The notes under the pieces: generated by a model | Told to the model about the DNA's origin: nothing | The model's input: only the letters and a program-made list of their open reading frames with translations | Databases searched by the model: none | NCBI GenBank assembly: GCA_016271365.2 | Contig: CM028136.1 | Span: forward strand, 466,672,001-466,736,000 | Length of the DNA: 64,000 nucleotides | Origin: Neoceratodus forsteri | Taxonomy: Eukaryota; Chordata; Ceratodontiformes; Ceratodontidae | Direction: 5' to 3' | In this document: positions 20,455-32,599 of the stretch, one piece after another | Layout of the letters: each line of letters opens with the position of its first letter | How positions within the stretch are numbered: position 1 is the stretch's first letter | Translations under genes and position numbers: made by a program

Positions 20455-21545
20455 AGGGTCATGGACACCATTATTGATTTTGTAACTTATTTAAATAGCA
20501 ACGAAGTTGGCCTGGAATTTGTAAATAATTATAACAGCAGAGAAATTAATTTTCTAGATTTGCAACTGCAAGGCATACCAGGTAAAAAAGTTAGAGCAAA
20601 AGTATTTAGAAAACCAACTGCAGGCAATAATGTTCTGCACGGACAAAGTTCCCTTCCTAGAACTACAATAGAAGCATTGCTTTATGGACAGTTACTTAGC
20701 TTAAAGCAAAATTGCTCTGAACCAGAGGATTTCACAGTAGCAAAGTTAGACTTATTTGATAGATTACAAAAGCGAGGGTATTCGAAAATAATTCTGGAAA
20801 AAGTCCGAATGAGCAGATTTGGTGGACAGAAGGGAATTATTAAAATACAGACGGAAACCAAAGGGTAATGAAAAAATCATATTTACCACAGATTATGGAC
20901 CAGACTACATGGAATTGAGGGCTATAATTAAAAAACACTGGCCTGTTCTTGGGGTGGATAAAGACCTGAAGGGAATCGTAGAAAAGGGCCCCTTATAGCT
21001 TTTAAAAGTGGTCAGAGCCTGAGGGACCTTTTGATAAAAAGTTAGTTTAGAACCCCCCCTCCATCCCAATACATGGTTAGGCAGTAAACCACAGGATTTG
21101 TATCCCTGTAAACATTGCAAGACCTGTAGATCGCCTGTGCAAGACAGGGTTTTCACAAATCCAGGGAGACTGGGAGACGGAGAAGTGCAGATTAGGCATT
21201 TTATTATTTGCACTACAAAATTTGTGGTGTATGTCCTGTGGTGCTCCTGTGACAAAGTGTATATAGGTGAAACAACTAGGGCACTTAAGGAACAAATTCA
21301 GGAGCACTACAGGGTCATACAAAAACAAGATCCAGATCATCCCATAGGAAAGCATTTGTTGGAACAAAGACATTTCAGTCAACATAAATTGTGTACAGTG
21401 GCATAGGTTATGCCCCTTTTAACGCAAGAGGCGGGAATAGGAATTTGGAGTTAGAAAGAGAAGAATCTATGTGGATTGTAAGGTTGAAAACACTGAAACC
21501 TCATGGTTTTAATGACCAGATGAATTGCCGTCCACACATACATTA
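20455..21545 (+). pseudogene. third PLE: RT C-terminal part plus GIY-YIG endonuclease
   Basis: Plus strand: IDFVTYLNSNEVGLEF..NSREINFLDLQL (after the RT YxDD box, which is missing), FRKPTAGNNVLHGQSSLP, YGQLLSLKQNC, LFDRLQKRGYSKIIL, then a frame change to TTDYGPDYMELRAIIKKHWPVL. Next comes the zinc-ribbon-like CKHCKTC, then YVLWCSCDKVYIGETTRALKEQIQEH (GIY-YIG) and PIGKHLLEQRHF, ending with ESMWIVRLKTLKPHGF, the usual PLE tail. Its linker differs from the first PLE, so it is a different family. 5'-truncated and frame-broken. Confidence 0.88.
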
Positions 21546-22440
21546 AAATATGGAATTCAATTGACACAGTTATGAAGAATTATTTGAAAAATCAAAACTA
21601 GGAATGGTTTGGTTTATTTAATTTGCTGGTACTCCTGGTAAAATATATTTCATATGGAGAATTTGATTAATATAAAAAAATTATATAAAAAAGTTTTTGT
21701 TGTTACCCTTACATTATATGAATATTTCAAAAAAAAATATTAATATAAAAAAATATATTATGGTTTCTCTGTTGTCAAGGTATGTCCCCTTGGATTAGTG
21801 CTTTGGAACCTTGCTCTAACTGTAATGATCCTGGTCTTGCAACAAAAGTGTACAATTAAATAAAAGTTGTGATTTATGATTTCTGTTCTGTATACCAGAT
21901 GAAGGATTTGATGTGGATATGTTATAGCATTTGTACCTTTATGTTATAAAAAATGAGTATTCAACTAGGTGTTTAATCACTATGGCGCCATAGTTTCTGA
22001 AATTTTGTTTTGGAAGAATTAATAATAAAAATGTTTTTTTTTCCCTCTATAACCTTCCTTTGACTGCTGTCCACCCAGATCAGCAGTGATGACAGCATGT
22101 AAACCAGGAACTTTCCATTTAAGTTAATGCTACATCACTGAGGAGAGCTGACCTGGATAGAGTGCACTCAGTCATGTTGGTTTGGAAGCACTAGAAGCAC
22201 TGAAAGTCACTTTAAATAATTATAGCACAAGATTGATGTCACCTGTTTAATTATATACTTATATCACAAGACTAGTAGCTTGGTCAAGCCTCCTGATGAA
22301 GGGGAGTTAGTGCCCTGAAGCGCCGAGCCTGGATGTTGGTGGAGGTAGAAAATTCATTTGCACATTGCAGTGTTTTACTTCATATGCTAGGTATCATAGG
22401 TTTATTCAGAGCTTTGTATAGACCGGAGTCTGTTATAGCT
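21546..22440 (+). other. probable 3' non-coding region of the third PLE
   Basis: AT-rich, no ORF, downstream of the PLE coding end. It contains a hammerhead-ribozyme-like core at 22293-22320. The end of the element cannot be placed; a LINE tail in the opposite orientation begins near 22440. Confidence 0.45.
22285..22352 (+). ncRNA. hammerhead-ribozyme-like motif (candidate)
   Basis: ctgatga (22293-22299) is followed by a short potential stem II (agggg...gcccct-like, loop agttagt) and then gaag where the hammerhead core expects GAAA. Flanking cctc upstream and gagg at ~22341-22344 could form stem I. PLE terminal repeats are known to carry hammerhead motifs. One core base departs from consensus, so it is probably inactive or coincidental. 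Confidence 0.3.
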
Positions 22441-22950
22441 TGTTGAAGTTATCTACTGTAACCCAAAATATTGTTGGTGATTAAATGTACATCCAGTTGT
22501 GACTTGAAACCAGACATACTACCACTGGTCACCACTTCTATTGGGAGCTTGTTCCAGATTTTTACCACTCTAATGGAGAACCAATGCATCCTTTGGTAGT
22601 GTTAAACCTTCCAACTTCAATTTGTAGGGGATGCGATCTAGTACTAAAGATTTTATGCTTAAACTGTAGACCCAAGATCTCCCTTAGCTGCAGGTCTTTG
22701 ATAGCTCGGTATAATACACACATATCCCCTTTCAAACACCTGAATTTCAAGGAATACAGCCCAAGGGTATCAAGTCTAGCTTGATAGTCTAATACCTGTA
22801 CCTCAGTGATCCTACGTGTTACCCTTCTCTGTACTCTTTCTAGAGCTTGAACTTCCCTTCTACCACCAGGAGACCAAAACTGGGCACAGTACTCAACATG
22901 TGGCCTCACCAACGACGTATAGAGAGGAAGCAGAACATCTTTGTTTCTGC
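22440..22950 (-). mobile_element. CR1-like LINE, RT tail fragment
   Basis: The minus strand reads MVRPHVEYCAQFWSPGGRREVQALERVQRRVTRRI, LDYQARLDTLGLYSLKFRCLKGDMCVLYRAI. This is the conserved C-terminal region of CR1-type RTs ([31 protein letters not shown]). It is divergent from the other CR1 copies here, so it is probably another subfamily. Only this region and some 3'UTR remain. Confidence 0.8.
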
Positions 22951-23995
22951 TCTTAATGTGTCTGTAAGTATTGTTTTTACTTTGTAATAATAAAAAATAC
23001 CTTCACTGATTTTTTTTTGGGCTGATTCTGGAGTGCTGGATACTTATTTTTTCATGGACACCCCTATGTTGTCTAGAAAGTCCTCAGCCTCCTCAGCATA
23101 TGATAGAACTTGGAATGTCTTTGTCTCCTGGGCTAAAGAATGAGGCCTTAATCTCACAACAGCCCCTGCTCTGCAGATTTTGGACTTCTTGTACTCATCG
23201 GAGCAGACAACAGCCTGGCCCTCAACACCCTCTGGGGTCAGGGTTTGGCTCTGTTGATCATTCTAGGCCATTTAAATGGGTTTTCCTGGATATTCATTCC
23301 AGTATTATTCATTTCTTTTGAGCAGTTAGCTACTCCAGGCATTCTTACCACTCTCTGGTTTCCGTCATGTGACCTCAATGAAATTCTGTTAGCCCTTCGC
23401 AGGCCACCTCTTGAGCCTCTATCCTCTGTTCCCAAGCACATCCTCTCCTATGCACAAGGACTTCCTTCCTTCCTTCTTTCCTTCTGTCTTTCTTCCTTCT
23501 GTCCTCAACTGGCTAATCCAAAAGAAAAATATTTACATAAGCTTGAATTTTCAGACTGATCATAATTTAGCTCAAAAGTTCTGTGGAATTCTGCTGCTCA
23601 GATAATATTTCTGTGCATTTTAAGTCAGCAGAAAGGGCCAGAAAGTTGCAAGACCACCTTGGTAATATAAAGCTCAGACAGCAGCAAAATTGAAGCTTCC
23701 AGCTTTGACCAGAGCATATTCCATCAGGGCCATGACAGCCTTCTGTGCCAAAACAGCAAAAGTGCCAGCATTCCAACTTTGCAGGGGAGTGATGTGGTCC
23801 TGCCTCCATACCTTCACCAAACATGACAGACTTGACATGGTAGCACCCACTAGGAGTGCAGAAACAACGGCGTGTGCAGGTGGGGTGAGGCAACTGGAGT
23901 GGCTGCTGAAAGGGCGACAGTGCTATTCAGCAGACCGACAGTACAAGAGTGAAAAGGGCAGATGCACCACCATGGCAATGCCCCAATCTGCACAT
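22951..23995. other. unassigned sequence with a pyrimidine-rich run
   Basis: No gene recognised. A cttcc/cttct-rich run occupies about 23457-23505. Small open frames on both strands lack motifs. Confidence 0.5.
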
Positions 23996-25160
23996 CTATA
24001 ACAGGCGACCCCAAAATGCCAAGCCAGCCGTGAAACGAGCATCGGAAGCAAGCAGCACAGAAGGGAGCTGCCAGAAGACAGACACCCACGAGGGCAAAGG
24101 GCACACACACAGACTGCCTTCCGGCACAGCACAAGAGCTGGTACAGACCCTCCCAACAGCACACACCATATGGACCGCAGTGGCACATACTGTGGTGTCG
24201 CTCCCTTGACCCGCATGCCTTTTCACTGCCACTGCCACCACGACGGATGGCTTTGTATGTGCCCCGTCAGCTGCCCCACCTGATGCTGGATTCCTGACCC
24301 CTGTGCCCCCCTCCCCACCCTGTATGCTGCCACCTTGGGCTGGCCACCTGCCCCTGTCACCCTTGTCCCTGGGCCCTTGGCCCTGCACCACAATCAGCTT
24401 GCACTGCATCCGTTGCCTGGCCAATGCCACCCTTGTCCATGGGCCCCTTGTCCCACTCACGCTTCTACACACACCCATTTGGTTCACCCTCCCGAATGCT
24501 CTCTTGCAGACAGTCACCATTCCTGATCCCTCACCCTTCCTGTACTCTGCCTCCCATACTTGCCCACTGGGGACTCGTGCAAATGACGTCACCCTTATCA
24601 CATAAATCCTCTTGACATACATAGCTCAGCTGGTGCAGCATTTGGACCCAAATTGCTGCAGGCAGTTATCAAAAGATAATAAAAAGTTTCCTTTCAGGAA
24701 CATATATGGGTCAAATATTCTTTCCCTTTGAATTCTAACTTGGTACTGCTTAGTAGAACCAATATTGTAAGTAATTCCATTTTACAACATGAAGCAATAT
24801 ATAAAGATGAAGTTCTAATGGACTTGCCATAATTTCTTTTTAGGCTGTGGGTGGAGCGATCACTCTGTAGCTCTAAAAATGGTTGATCATGGAACCTTCC
24901 ATTGGACTTTTGGAAGTATCCTTCTGAAAGCCCAACAGAGCTTAAACCCCTCCACCACGATCGGCCACGGCGGAATAACAGCTGCACTATTTTGGCTGTT
25001 ACTTCTGCATTCCGGTGCATGAACTGTGCGTGCACGTGACTTGTGAGCATGCACAGTTCTACGGGTGCCACCATGTTGTGAATGTCAAAATGCCATTCAC
25101 CATAAAGATGTTCCTGACATTGGCTGCCAGCTCCGTGGCATTCTGTGCCCCCCTTCCAAC
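23996..25160. other. GC-rich unassigned repeat-like sequence
   Basis: Composition (many cac/gcc words) resembles the interior of the Harbinger at 38-46 kb, but I see neither its termini nor its proteins. A near-palindrome gaactgtgcgtgcacg...gcatgcacagttc lies around 25019-25060. Long open frames on both strands are a composition effect. Confidence 0.35.
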
Positions 25161-25166
25161 TCAACT

Positions 25167-25357
25167 GGCACACTGGGAGCCTAACCCCAGTGTGCACAAA
25201 GTTTTCTGTGTCCCCTCCCACTAGTCATATGGCACACTGGAAGCCCACCCCAGTGTGCCAAAGCATGTTCCCGACATCGAGGTGCCCAATACCCATATCA
25301 GCATCCTGTATGGCCCCCTCATTCATGTGGCACACTGGGAGCCCACCCCAGTGTGCC
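25167..25357. repeat. three copies of a ~29 bp hairpin
   Basis: Imperfectly self-complementary units with ggcacactgg on one side and ccagtgtgc on the other occur at 25167-25195, 25231-25259 and 25329-25357. Each is separated by unrelated sequence. The arms are nearly identical among copies. Confidence 0.85.
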
Positions 25358-25508
25358 AAAATGTTTTTTCTTTTTTTCTCTGTAAAATAGAAAATGGTCC
25401 CTGTCCCTCGTTGTCATGTTTTTTCCCCTGTAAAACAGAAAACGGTCCCTCATAGTTGCTGCAGTCCCCCTCCCCATTCCCCACCATCCCACTGAGTACC
25501 TACCTCCC

Positions 25509-25526
25509 CACACACACACACACACC
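25509..25526. repeat. short (CA)n run
   Basis: About 18 bases of alternating C and A in a C-rich context. Confidence 0.9.
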
Positions 25527-25689
25527 CCTGCCCCATACTTACCTCCAGAGCTTGGCGCTGTCATCTTCTCTGGACTGGGACACGTCTGCACTCTTCAAAG
25601 CCCAACTGCGAACTGAAGAATCAAAGGTAAGCATGCTATACTGCCATTCAATGGGGTTTTCAGCTTATGCTGATTTCTCAGCCATTTGT

Positions 25690-26300
25690 TTGAATTTTGT
25701 GCCCCAAATTTTCAACATGGGGTTCTTGGGACCCCAGTGCATAAAAACTGTCACTGTCATTTTGTTACTCTGTCCCAAAAGATCATTTCGTGGTCACTGC
25801 ACAGAATCACCTTTTGGGACCAATTCATGAAATTACAGCATGACTGTTCATGAGGTGGGGTTCCAAAAAGCAGATGTTGCAAATTTGGTGAAACAATTAA
25901 AAAAAATGACTGCATTACAAGTGTGCACATGTGTTGCGCAGTTTCTATGCATGCTCCTAACGTCGCCAATTTTTAATATTTTCACTCCACTTTTTTAACA
26001 TTGTCATGTTTGCACACCTCCTTCAAAACAGTACAGCTGTCATTTTCCAGCAACCTGCCCAAGATGTGTTTTCATACCTGTGGCGCTGAATAGTGTGTTT
26101 GCTCTGTGTAATCACCTTTTGGGACAAGTAAACAAAATGACACTGGCACTGTCCACGAGGAGGGGTCCAAAAAAGGCCATGTTGAAAATCTGGTGCAACA
26201 GCTCAAAAGAATGGCCAAGTTACATCCGGGTGTTCAATAATTTCTACACACGTCTAACTTTGGCCACTTGGTAGCTCTTCACAGCCCTATCGACTCTGGC
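25690..26300. repeat. diverged direct duplication, ~306 bp spacing
   Basis: aatcaccttttgggac starts at 25804 and again at 26110. Each is followed for ~180 bases by alignable sequence (gaggnggggt-ccaaaaa, ttgaaaatntggtg, tcaaaagaatg). Identity is perhaps 65-70% by eye. No coding signal. Possibly an old satellite or an internal duplication of a transposon. Confidence 0.6.
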
Positions 26301-27004
26301 TAGAGTTTGTTCTGTTAGCTGCAACATTCTATAGGGGGCCTCTCCCACAAGTTGTTTGTTACTCTCTTGGAGAATATTGACCAATACAGAAATACAGTAT
26401 ATACACTGAAGGCATTTTCATTGTGATTGTCATACTAATTGTAAATGCTTTTCTTTTATCAGCTTATAAAAGGCACGTGACCAGAAAGTATCTCATTCTG
26501 TAGAACTAGTTTTTCCTTTCAGTTAAAAAAAAGTTGTTTTAAGTTAAGGCTGTACACCTTGCTGTTGCCAATGAAGTTCCAACACCTGATGATTAAACAC
26601 AAGAGATTGACTGTCTCAATCATGTCAACTCCATGGGTGCTGGAGTGCTCAAGCACCCACAGAGTTGACTTAAGCACCCTCAATTTTTTGAGGGCAGCCT
26701 GCAGAAAATGATTACTAGGGAACCTGGCCATAGACAAAATACTACCTACATGCAGAAAGCACCCACAAAGGTTCCTGGAAGTTGGCACCTCCACACTGCT
26801 CTATGCCGCAGTGAGCTTGAAGGAAGGGGCCAAGGCCTTGAAATAAGGCATGGTGAAACCTTTTTCTCATTTATTGTAGCTTTTACAGTGATACCCATTG
26901 TCAGTTTCCTTCATGTCTAATCATGTCAGTCATGAGTTTTAGCAAAGAACTGTCAAGAATAGATGAAATGATCCCTTGCTAATTACTAAATTGCCTTTAA
27001 TTGC
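26301..27004. other. unassigned spacer
   Basis: No gene or known family recognised. A short minus-strand frame at 26519-26794 has no motif. The right boundary is the 3' end of the inverted L2 element. Confidence 0.45.
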
Positions 27005-30000
27005 CTAGTGGCAAGGCAAGGCACATTTTATTGGAAAGATGCCCATCCCGGAGGCTGTGGGCACTGTACATTTTAAAAGAAATTCCATATACATACACAT
27101 ATAAAAATAAATAAATAATACGCTTATAAACATCAATACACATCATTAAATTTAAAACAATACCATCAGCAGCAATAATAAACTCAAAGGAAGCCACAAT
27201 TATTTTAAATATCAAATTCAGAAATCAGGTCAGGGATATACAACACAATCCGGGAAGGCCTGATTATATAAGAGGGCCTTAAGGCAGGCCTTGAATACCT
27301 CAACAGAAGGAGCCTCCCTAACAGCTGGAGCATGCGAATTCCACAGGACGGGAGTGGTGACACTAAATGCTCTGTCACCAGCTGTCTTTAACCTCGTCCT
27401 GGGAATCGCAAGGAGGTCCCTAGAGGAGGAACATTGCGGGTGGACAGAAACAGCAGGAGTGAGAAGGTCCTTCAGGTAACCAGGGTCCAGGCCACGTAGG
27501 GCCTTAAAGGTGAGCAAACCCACCTTAAAGAGGACCCTCCATCTGACTGGCAGCCAGTGCAGTTGACACAGCACTGGAGTGATATGACAATATTTAGACT
27601 TTCCCATTAACAATCTAGCTGCTGCATTCTGCACCAGCTGCAGCTGGCTCAGGGTACCCCCAGAGACCCGAAGACAGAGTGCATTACAGTAGTCAAGCCT
27701 GGACATCGAAGGCATGGACCAAGGTGAGGAGGTCCAGTGGTGGCACTAGGGACTTTATCCTGGCAACATTCCTCAGATGGTAAAAACTAGAGTGGACAAT
27801 GGATGCCACCTGAAACTCAAGTGACAATCCACTGTCAAGAATAATGCCAAGATCACGCACCCTAGAGGAAGCCTTCAATGGTACAGTGCCAAGAAAAAGC
27901 CCTGTCTCTGCACCAGAGGCCAACCTATCACGTCCTCTGTTCGACTCCACCACCATTACCTCTGTCTTATCAGGGTTCAGTGGCAACCAGCTGGAGGCCA
28001 TCCAATCACTGATCTCAGTGAGGCAGCTGTTAAGCACTTCCACTGCACAAGATGTTCCAGGGGCAAAGGAAAAATACAGCTGGGTATCATCAGCATAACA
28101 ATGAAAACCCAGACTATACTTCCTAATGATCTCTCCCAGGGGCAGCATGCACACGGCGAACAACATTGGTGACAAGACTGAACCCTGGGGAACTACGCAT
28201 GACAGAAGAGCAGGGGAGGAGGAGGAGAAGTTCCCCATCACAACCCTCTGCCTCCTATTAGATAAAAAAGACTCAAACCAGCAGATGACAGTGCTGGCAA
28301 GTGCACAGAAATCCCTTAGCCAGTCAAGTAACAATCGATGGTCCACCGTATCAAATGCTGAAGAAAGATTGAGGAGAACCTGAATTGTCCCCTCCCCTCA
28401 ATCTTTAGCCCTAAGAAGGTCATTGTGCACCCAAAGAAGTGCAGGTTCACTCTATGCTTCGCACAAAACCCAGACTGGAGATGCTTGTATAAATCATGGG
28501 CCACAAGATGCTCCTTCAGCTGAATCGCCACCACCTTCTCCACAATCTTACCCAAAAATAGAAGATTGGAGATGGGATGGTAATTTGCCTTGATGTCAGG
28601 GCCCAAAGATGTTTTCTTCAGAAAGGGTTTCACCGGTACCTCCTTCAAGACATCAGGAAAGAACCCCTCTGACAAGGAACACCGGGTAATCAAGGCAAAC
28701 ACTGAGCCAACGGAGTCAACACATCCCATTAAGAAATGAATTGGCACCAGGTCCAGTTCACAAAAAGTGTGCCGAAACTTGGAAGCAATCTCAATGACCT
28801 CAGCCGCCTCCACCAGTCTAAACTCAATCCAACCTGGCGGAGTGCTCTCCGGACGCTCATAGCGGCCACTGTCGGCCAAACTCTGGCCCACTGGCGGAAC
28901 CCCCGCTTGATGGCGGACACTCTGTCCGAGAAGAAGTGAGCAAACTCCTCACATAATGCATCTGAAAAGGCTGCCTTCGGCTGTAAACAGGAAGGATGGA
29001 AAAGCCTGTCCACAGTCCAAAAGAGCACAATTGGTTAGTTCCTCCCAGCAGCAATCTCCCTGGACAGGAACTCTGGCTTTTTTATGATTCATTGCCCCCT
29101 GGTATGCACCATAGTGCACACGCAGGGCCAGTTTATCCACCTCCAGACTGGACTTCCACCAGCAGTGCTCTAATCTCCGACCCAAGGTCTTCATCATCTT
29201 GAGCTCCTCATCAAACCAAGGGGACCTCAATTGAGAGGACCTGGGTCATACACGGACTGGTGCAAGGGAGTCAAGTGAGTCAGACAATGCCTTATTATAG
29301 GCATCAACTGCCGTGCCCACACTCCCAATGCATGCACTACCCACACTAGATAGATCAGCCACCACCAAGAAACCTTCCTGGGTCAACCCCCTTAAAGGAC
29401 GGTAGCTGACCATCTCAGTAGGGGGAAGGCTCTCAGGGGGTGTGAAGAATTAAAACTTCATCGTGTGCAATGATCGGACCAAATGACCCGATCAATCCTG
29501 AGACTATTAATCTCAAGCCCCAGTGAGAACACTAGGTCCAATGTGTGACCACCCTGATGGGTCACAGAGGGAACTCCTTGCGGAAGGCCCAGAGAGTACA
29601 TCATCTGGAGGATGTTATAACCAAGCTGAGATGATTCGTCATCGGCCCAAACATTGAAGTCCCCCAGCACTAGACATCTGGGGGCCTCCAATGTTTCACT
29701 GATGATGAAATTGGCCACCTCCTGCAGGAAGTCTCCTGCCACCCCAGAAGGGCAGTAGATAAAGAGAATCTGGCAACCTGCACCAAGACCACATGAATGG
29801 CCACACACTCAAATGAACGTGGTGTTCTCACTGGGTGTAGGGTGAAGCCAAGTTCAGATCTAAAACAGATGGCTACCCCCACCCCTGCATTCCACTCTGG
29901 GGCAGTGCACTACGGTATACCCAGATGGGATGGTGGCCTCTAAAACCGGGCCAGTATCATCACCAATCCAGGTCTCCGTAATGCAAGCCTGATCAGCCGA

Positions 30001-30600
30001 AGAAACCAAGTCCGCTATAATTGCGGTCTTGTTTCTGACCAATCTAGCATTGCAAAGCACTACCCTCAGGGGACTGGTGGACAGTGCAGCCCCTCTAGTT
30101 ACCTGCCCACTCAGTCTGGTGGGAACCCTGGTGACAGGAACTAAACATGTCTGGCCTCTCCCTAGAACCCGTCTAATTCCAGGGTGCCTTCTACACCCCA
30201 CTACCTCGATCCTGCCAACCTCGCAGTGCACGGGGCACCCCAGCCAGATCGAATCATCCGGTTCCTCCCTATTCCAACCTCCCTACAGTGCCTAATTGTA
30301 GTAGCAGACACTGGGAGACTAATAAAGGGCCATAGATCGAACAGCTGGGATGCCCCATACACTATTCTAGCTCGCCCCAGGCCCTCATACCTTCCCTGAC
30401 ACATCCCTCTTGATAATGTAATCCTGTCCCCAAAAGTAACCAACACACAAATACAACACAACACACACCACTCTCTATACAATTCTAAACCACACACTCT
30501 CCACGTACCATACACAATCACACCATCTTATATAAACAATAAACCCCAAAAAATAACCCAAATCCTAGAAACCCCAACTAAGCAACAACCCCTTAAAAGA
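27005..30600 (-). mobile_element. L2-type LINE, nearly complete ORF2 (pseudogene)
   Basis: Minus strand, high to low: APE endonuclease (ALSTSPLRVVLCNARLVRNKTAIIADL near 30080, then LVLGDFNVW near 29660); a linker with SPWFDEELK; RT fingers (NYHPISNLLFLGKIVEKVVA, 28500-28580); SNRRQRVV..VPQGSVLSPMLFAVCMLPLGEII and FHCYADDTQLY (intact YADD near 28086-28097); thumb to SRLDYCNALCL and the L2 tail QNAAARLL..ITPVL..LHWLPV (27230-27715). The 3'UTR ends near 27005-27020. Motif choice (PLG.II, YADDTQLY, LHWLPV) marks the L2 clade. Several frameshifts and a loss around motif A (after QSGFCAKHR) inactivate it. Its 5' limit is uncertain. Confidence 0.9.
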
Positions 30601-32441
30601 ACTAGATGAAAACAAATAAAACACATTTTAAAACAAACCCTCCCCAAAACTCAAAAAATAACACTCCTTATAGCAGCATGCAAGTGAACAGATTTAAAGA
30701 GAAAAGTCAGTTAAGTCTCTCAGTCTTGTGAACACGTAAAGCTCCCGCCTCTTCAGGGAATAAACCAGAAAACTTGGCCAAGTCCAATCTCTCACATTAA
30801 ACTTGGTGAAGTCAGCAGAAATTAAATGCAATAAGGGCACTCTCATTGCCTGCTTTAAATTATAATGGATCTGGATAAAACATTTAACCTGTTAGAATTT
30901 AGGAAAATCTTAGATGTCCCAGCTCAAAAATATTCTTAGAGTCTTCTTTAATACAATTCTGTTTACGACCTGCACAGTTATAGCTCCTATCCAACGATAG
31001 CCATCTTCACGGCGCCAAGGGACCTCAATCAAGGTAAATACAGGAAAAAGGATCTTCCAGCACATCTCCTAGGAGGCAGTCACCTTAGTCAGTTAGACCC
31101 GCCACTACAACATCCAAACCAGGATCAGCCCACTGGTCGACCCCCCCCCCCCGGACTGCTTAGGAGACTCCACAGCTGATTCTGTCTGCCCTCCTGCAGA
31201 CCCGATACAAAATCTCTCACATGGGCTCAGCCTCCCAGAAAACCACCTCCCTGACAGGCAAGAGAGAAACCTCCACCCGTAAAATCCCTCAAAGCCCCAC
31301 AATTTCTCAAGTCCCGTACCACAGGGACTCGACACTCACAAAAAACGTTATCCAAATTCAGCAGATGACACTTAAGCCAGGGTCCTACCACAGATACTCC
31401 TTGAAGATATTCCAGGTTCAGGTTCCAATCCAGCAATTCCTAAGATGCTCCAACACACTCGAGATTTCCTCACACCTCACTCCTCACTCCACTCTTCCTT
31501 GACCAGCTGCACCAGCACAGTCCAAAACTGATCTGAATGCTCTGATAACAAGGAACAACAGGACAAGTAAGTATATGCACAAAGGAAATATATGTTTTCC
31601 GGTGCAATACACTGTTGCTGGAACTCCTGTAAATTACACAATTTGTGAGTTCCAATTTCCAACTGCTTAACTATCCCCAAAACGCTACCTAGCCTAACTA
31701 GCTCACTTATTTCCCTTGCTCACTGTCACTAGACTTAAAACTCATAAACTAAGAGAAAACAAAATTCACATATGACTAGCTATTGTTAAGTCCATAGTGG
31801 CAGTAGTGTCACAAGGTCTTGCAACATTTGGGAACATGACACTGGGCACCACTGAAGCTGTGAGCTGATTTTTGTTAGTTATTGAGGGTGTTCTTGATTT
31901 TTTTTTTTTGTTACAATGTTGCAACTTCTGTGGTCTGACCAAAATAAGGTAGTGGAACACTCATGAAATCAACATTCTGAGCTCCTAAGGAGAATCCTTA
32001 ATGCTGTATTTAGGGATTTAAACTGAGTAAAGGAGATGTCTTCAGTCCAGAGGTGTGTTTAGGTGGTAAACCTTCATCTGAGATGAATTCATCGAAGAAA
32101 CATTGGACATTCATAATGGCAAAGCATGTTCAAAAGCTGGTCCTACAAAAATGGAAAAATACTGAGATCACATACAGTATAATGAATTGTGTAGTTTTAT
32201 GCCTAACTCTGTCCATTTAGAGAGAATATCAGCAAATTTACAGAACACAAACACCTTATTTCTTGAATAAGGGTCTCTGCATAACTTACTAGTAAAAGAA
32301 AAACTTTACTACAGCAATGACATATAATGTTCCCATAGTCCCTTATCCATTAACTGATTGTATATTGTCATAAGTCTTACTGTACTGTATGTCGTATATA
32401 TTCGCTGCTGTAAACCTAGGCAAGTAATGTTATAGCCAGAT
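30601..32441. other. unassigned sequence
   Basis: May contain the 5'UTR of the L2 element to about 31.0 kb; beyond this, nothing is recognised. A C-run lies at 31141-31152 and a T-run near 31902-31912. Confidence 0.4.
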
Positions 32442-32599
32442 TAAGCAACCAATAATACCCGACAGGGTGGGTGGTATTGGGCAATACCGCACTGCCCAGG
32501 GCCATAATAAGGCCTGACGCCACAGGCGAAGGGCCTTATAGCCCCTGGAAGGTTTTGTATTGCCCCTACTGCCCACCCTGGAGGGTATTATTGCGCTTA
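32442..32599. mobile_element. palindromic MITE (~150 bp)
   Basis: The left half, from 32451 (aataataccc-gacagggtgggtgg), is the inverse of the right half ending at 32592 (ccaccctgga-gggtattatt). Arms share roughly 35 bp with few mismatches, plus an inner gggc.aata pair. The centre holds a second short palindrome around ggccataataaggcc and gggccttat. Outer bases taagc/gctta extend it slightly. No ORF. Superfamily not recognised. Confidence 0.75.

Noticed and set aside
23996..24622. 208-codon minus-strand frame
   Set aside because: GC-skewed sequence with open frames on both strands and no motif.
28729..30295. Plus-strand frames over the L2 element
   Set aside because: Antisense shadows; the minus strand carries the recognisable RT and endonuclease motifs.
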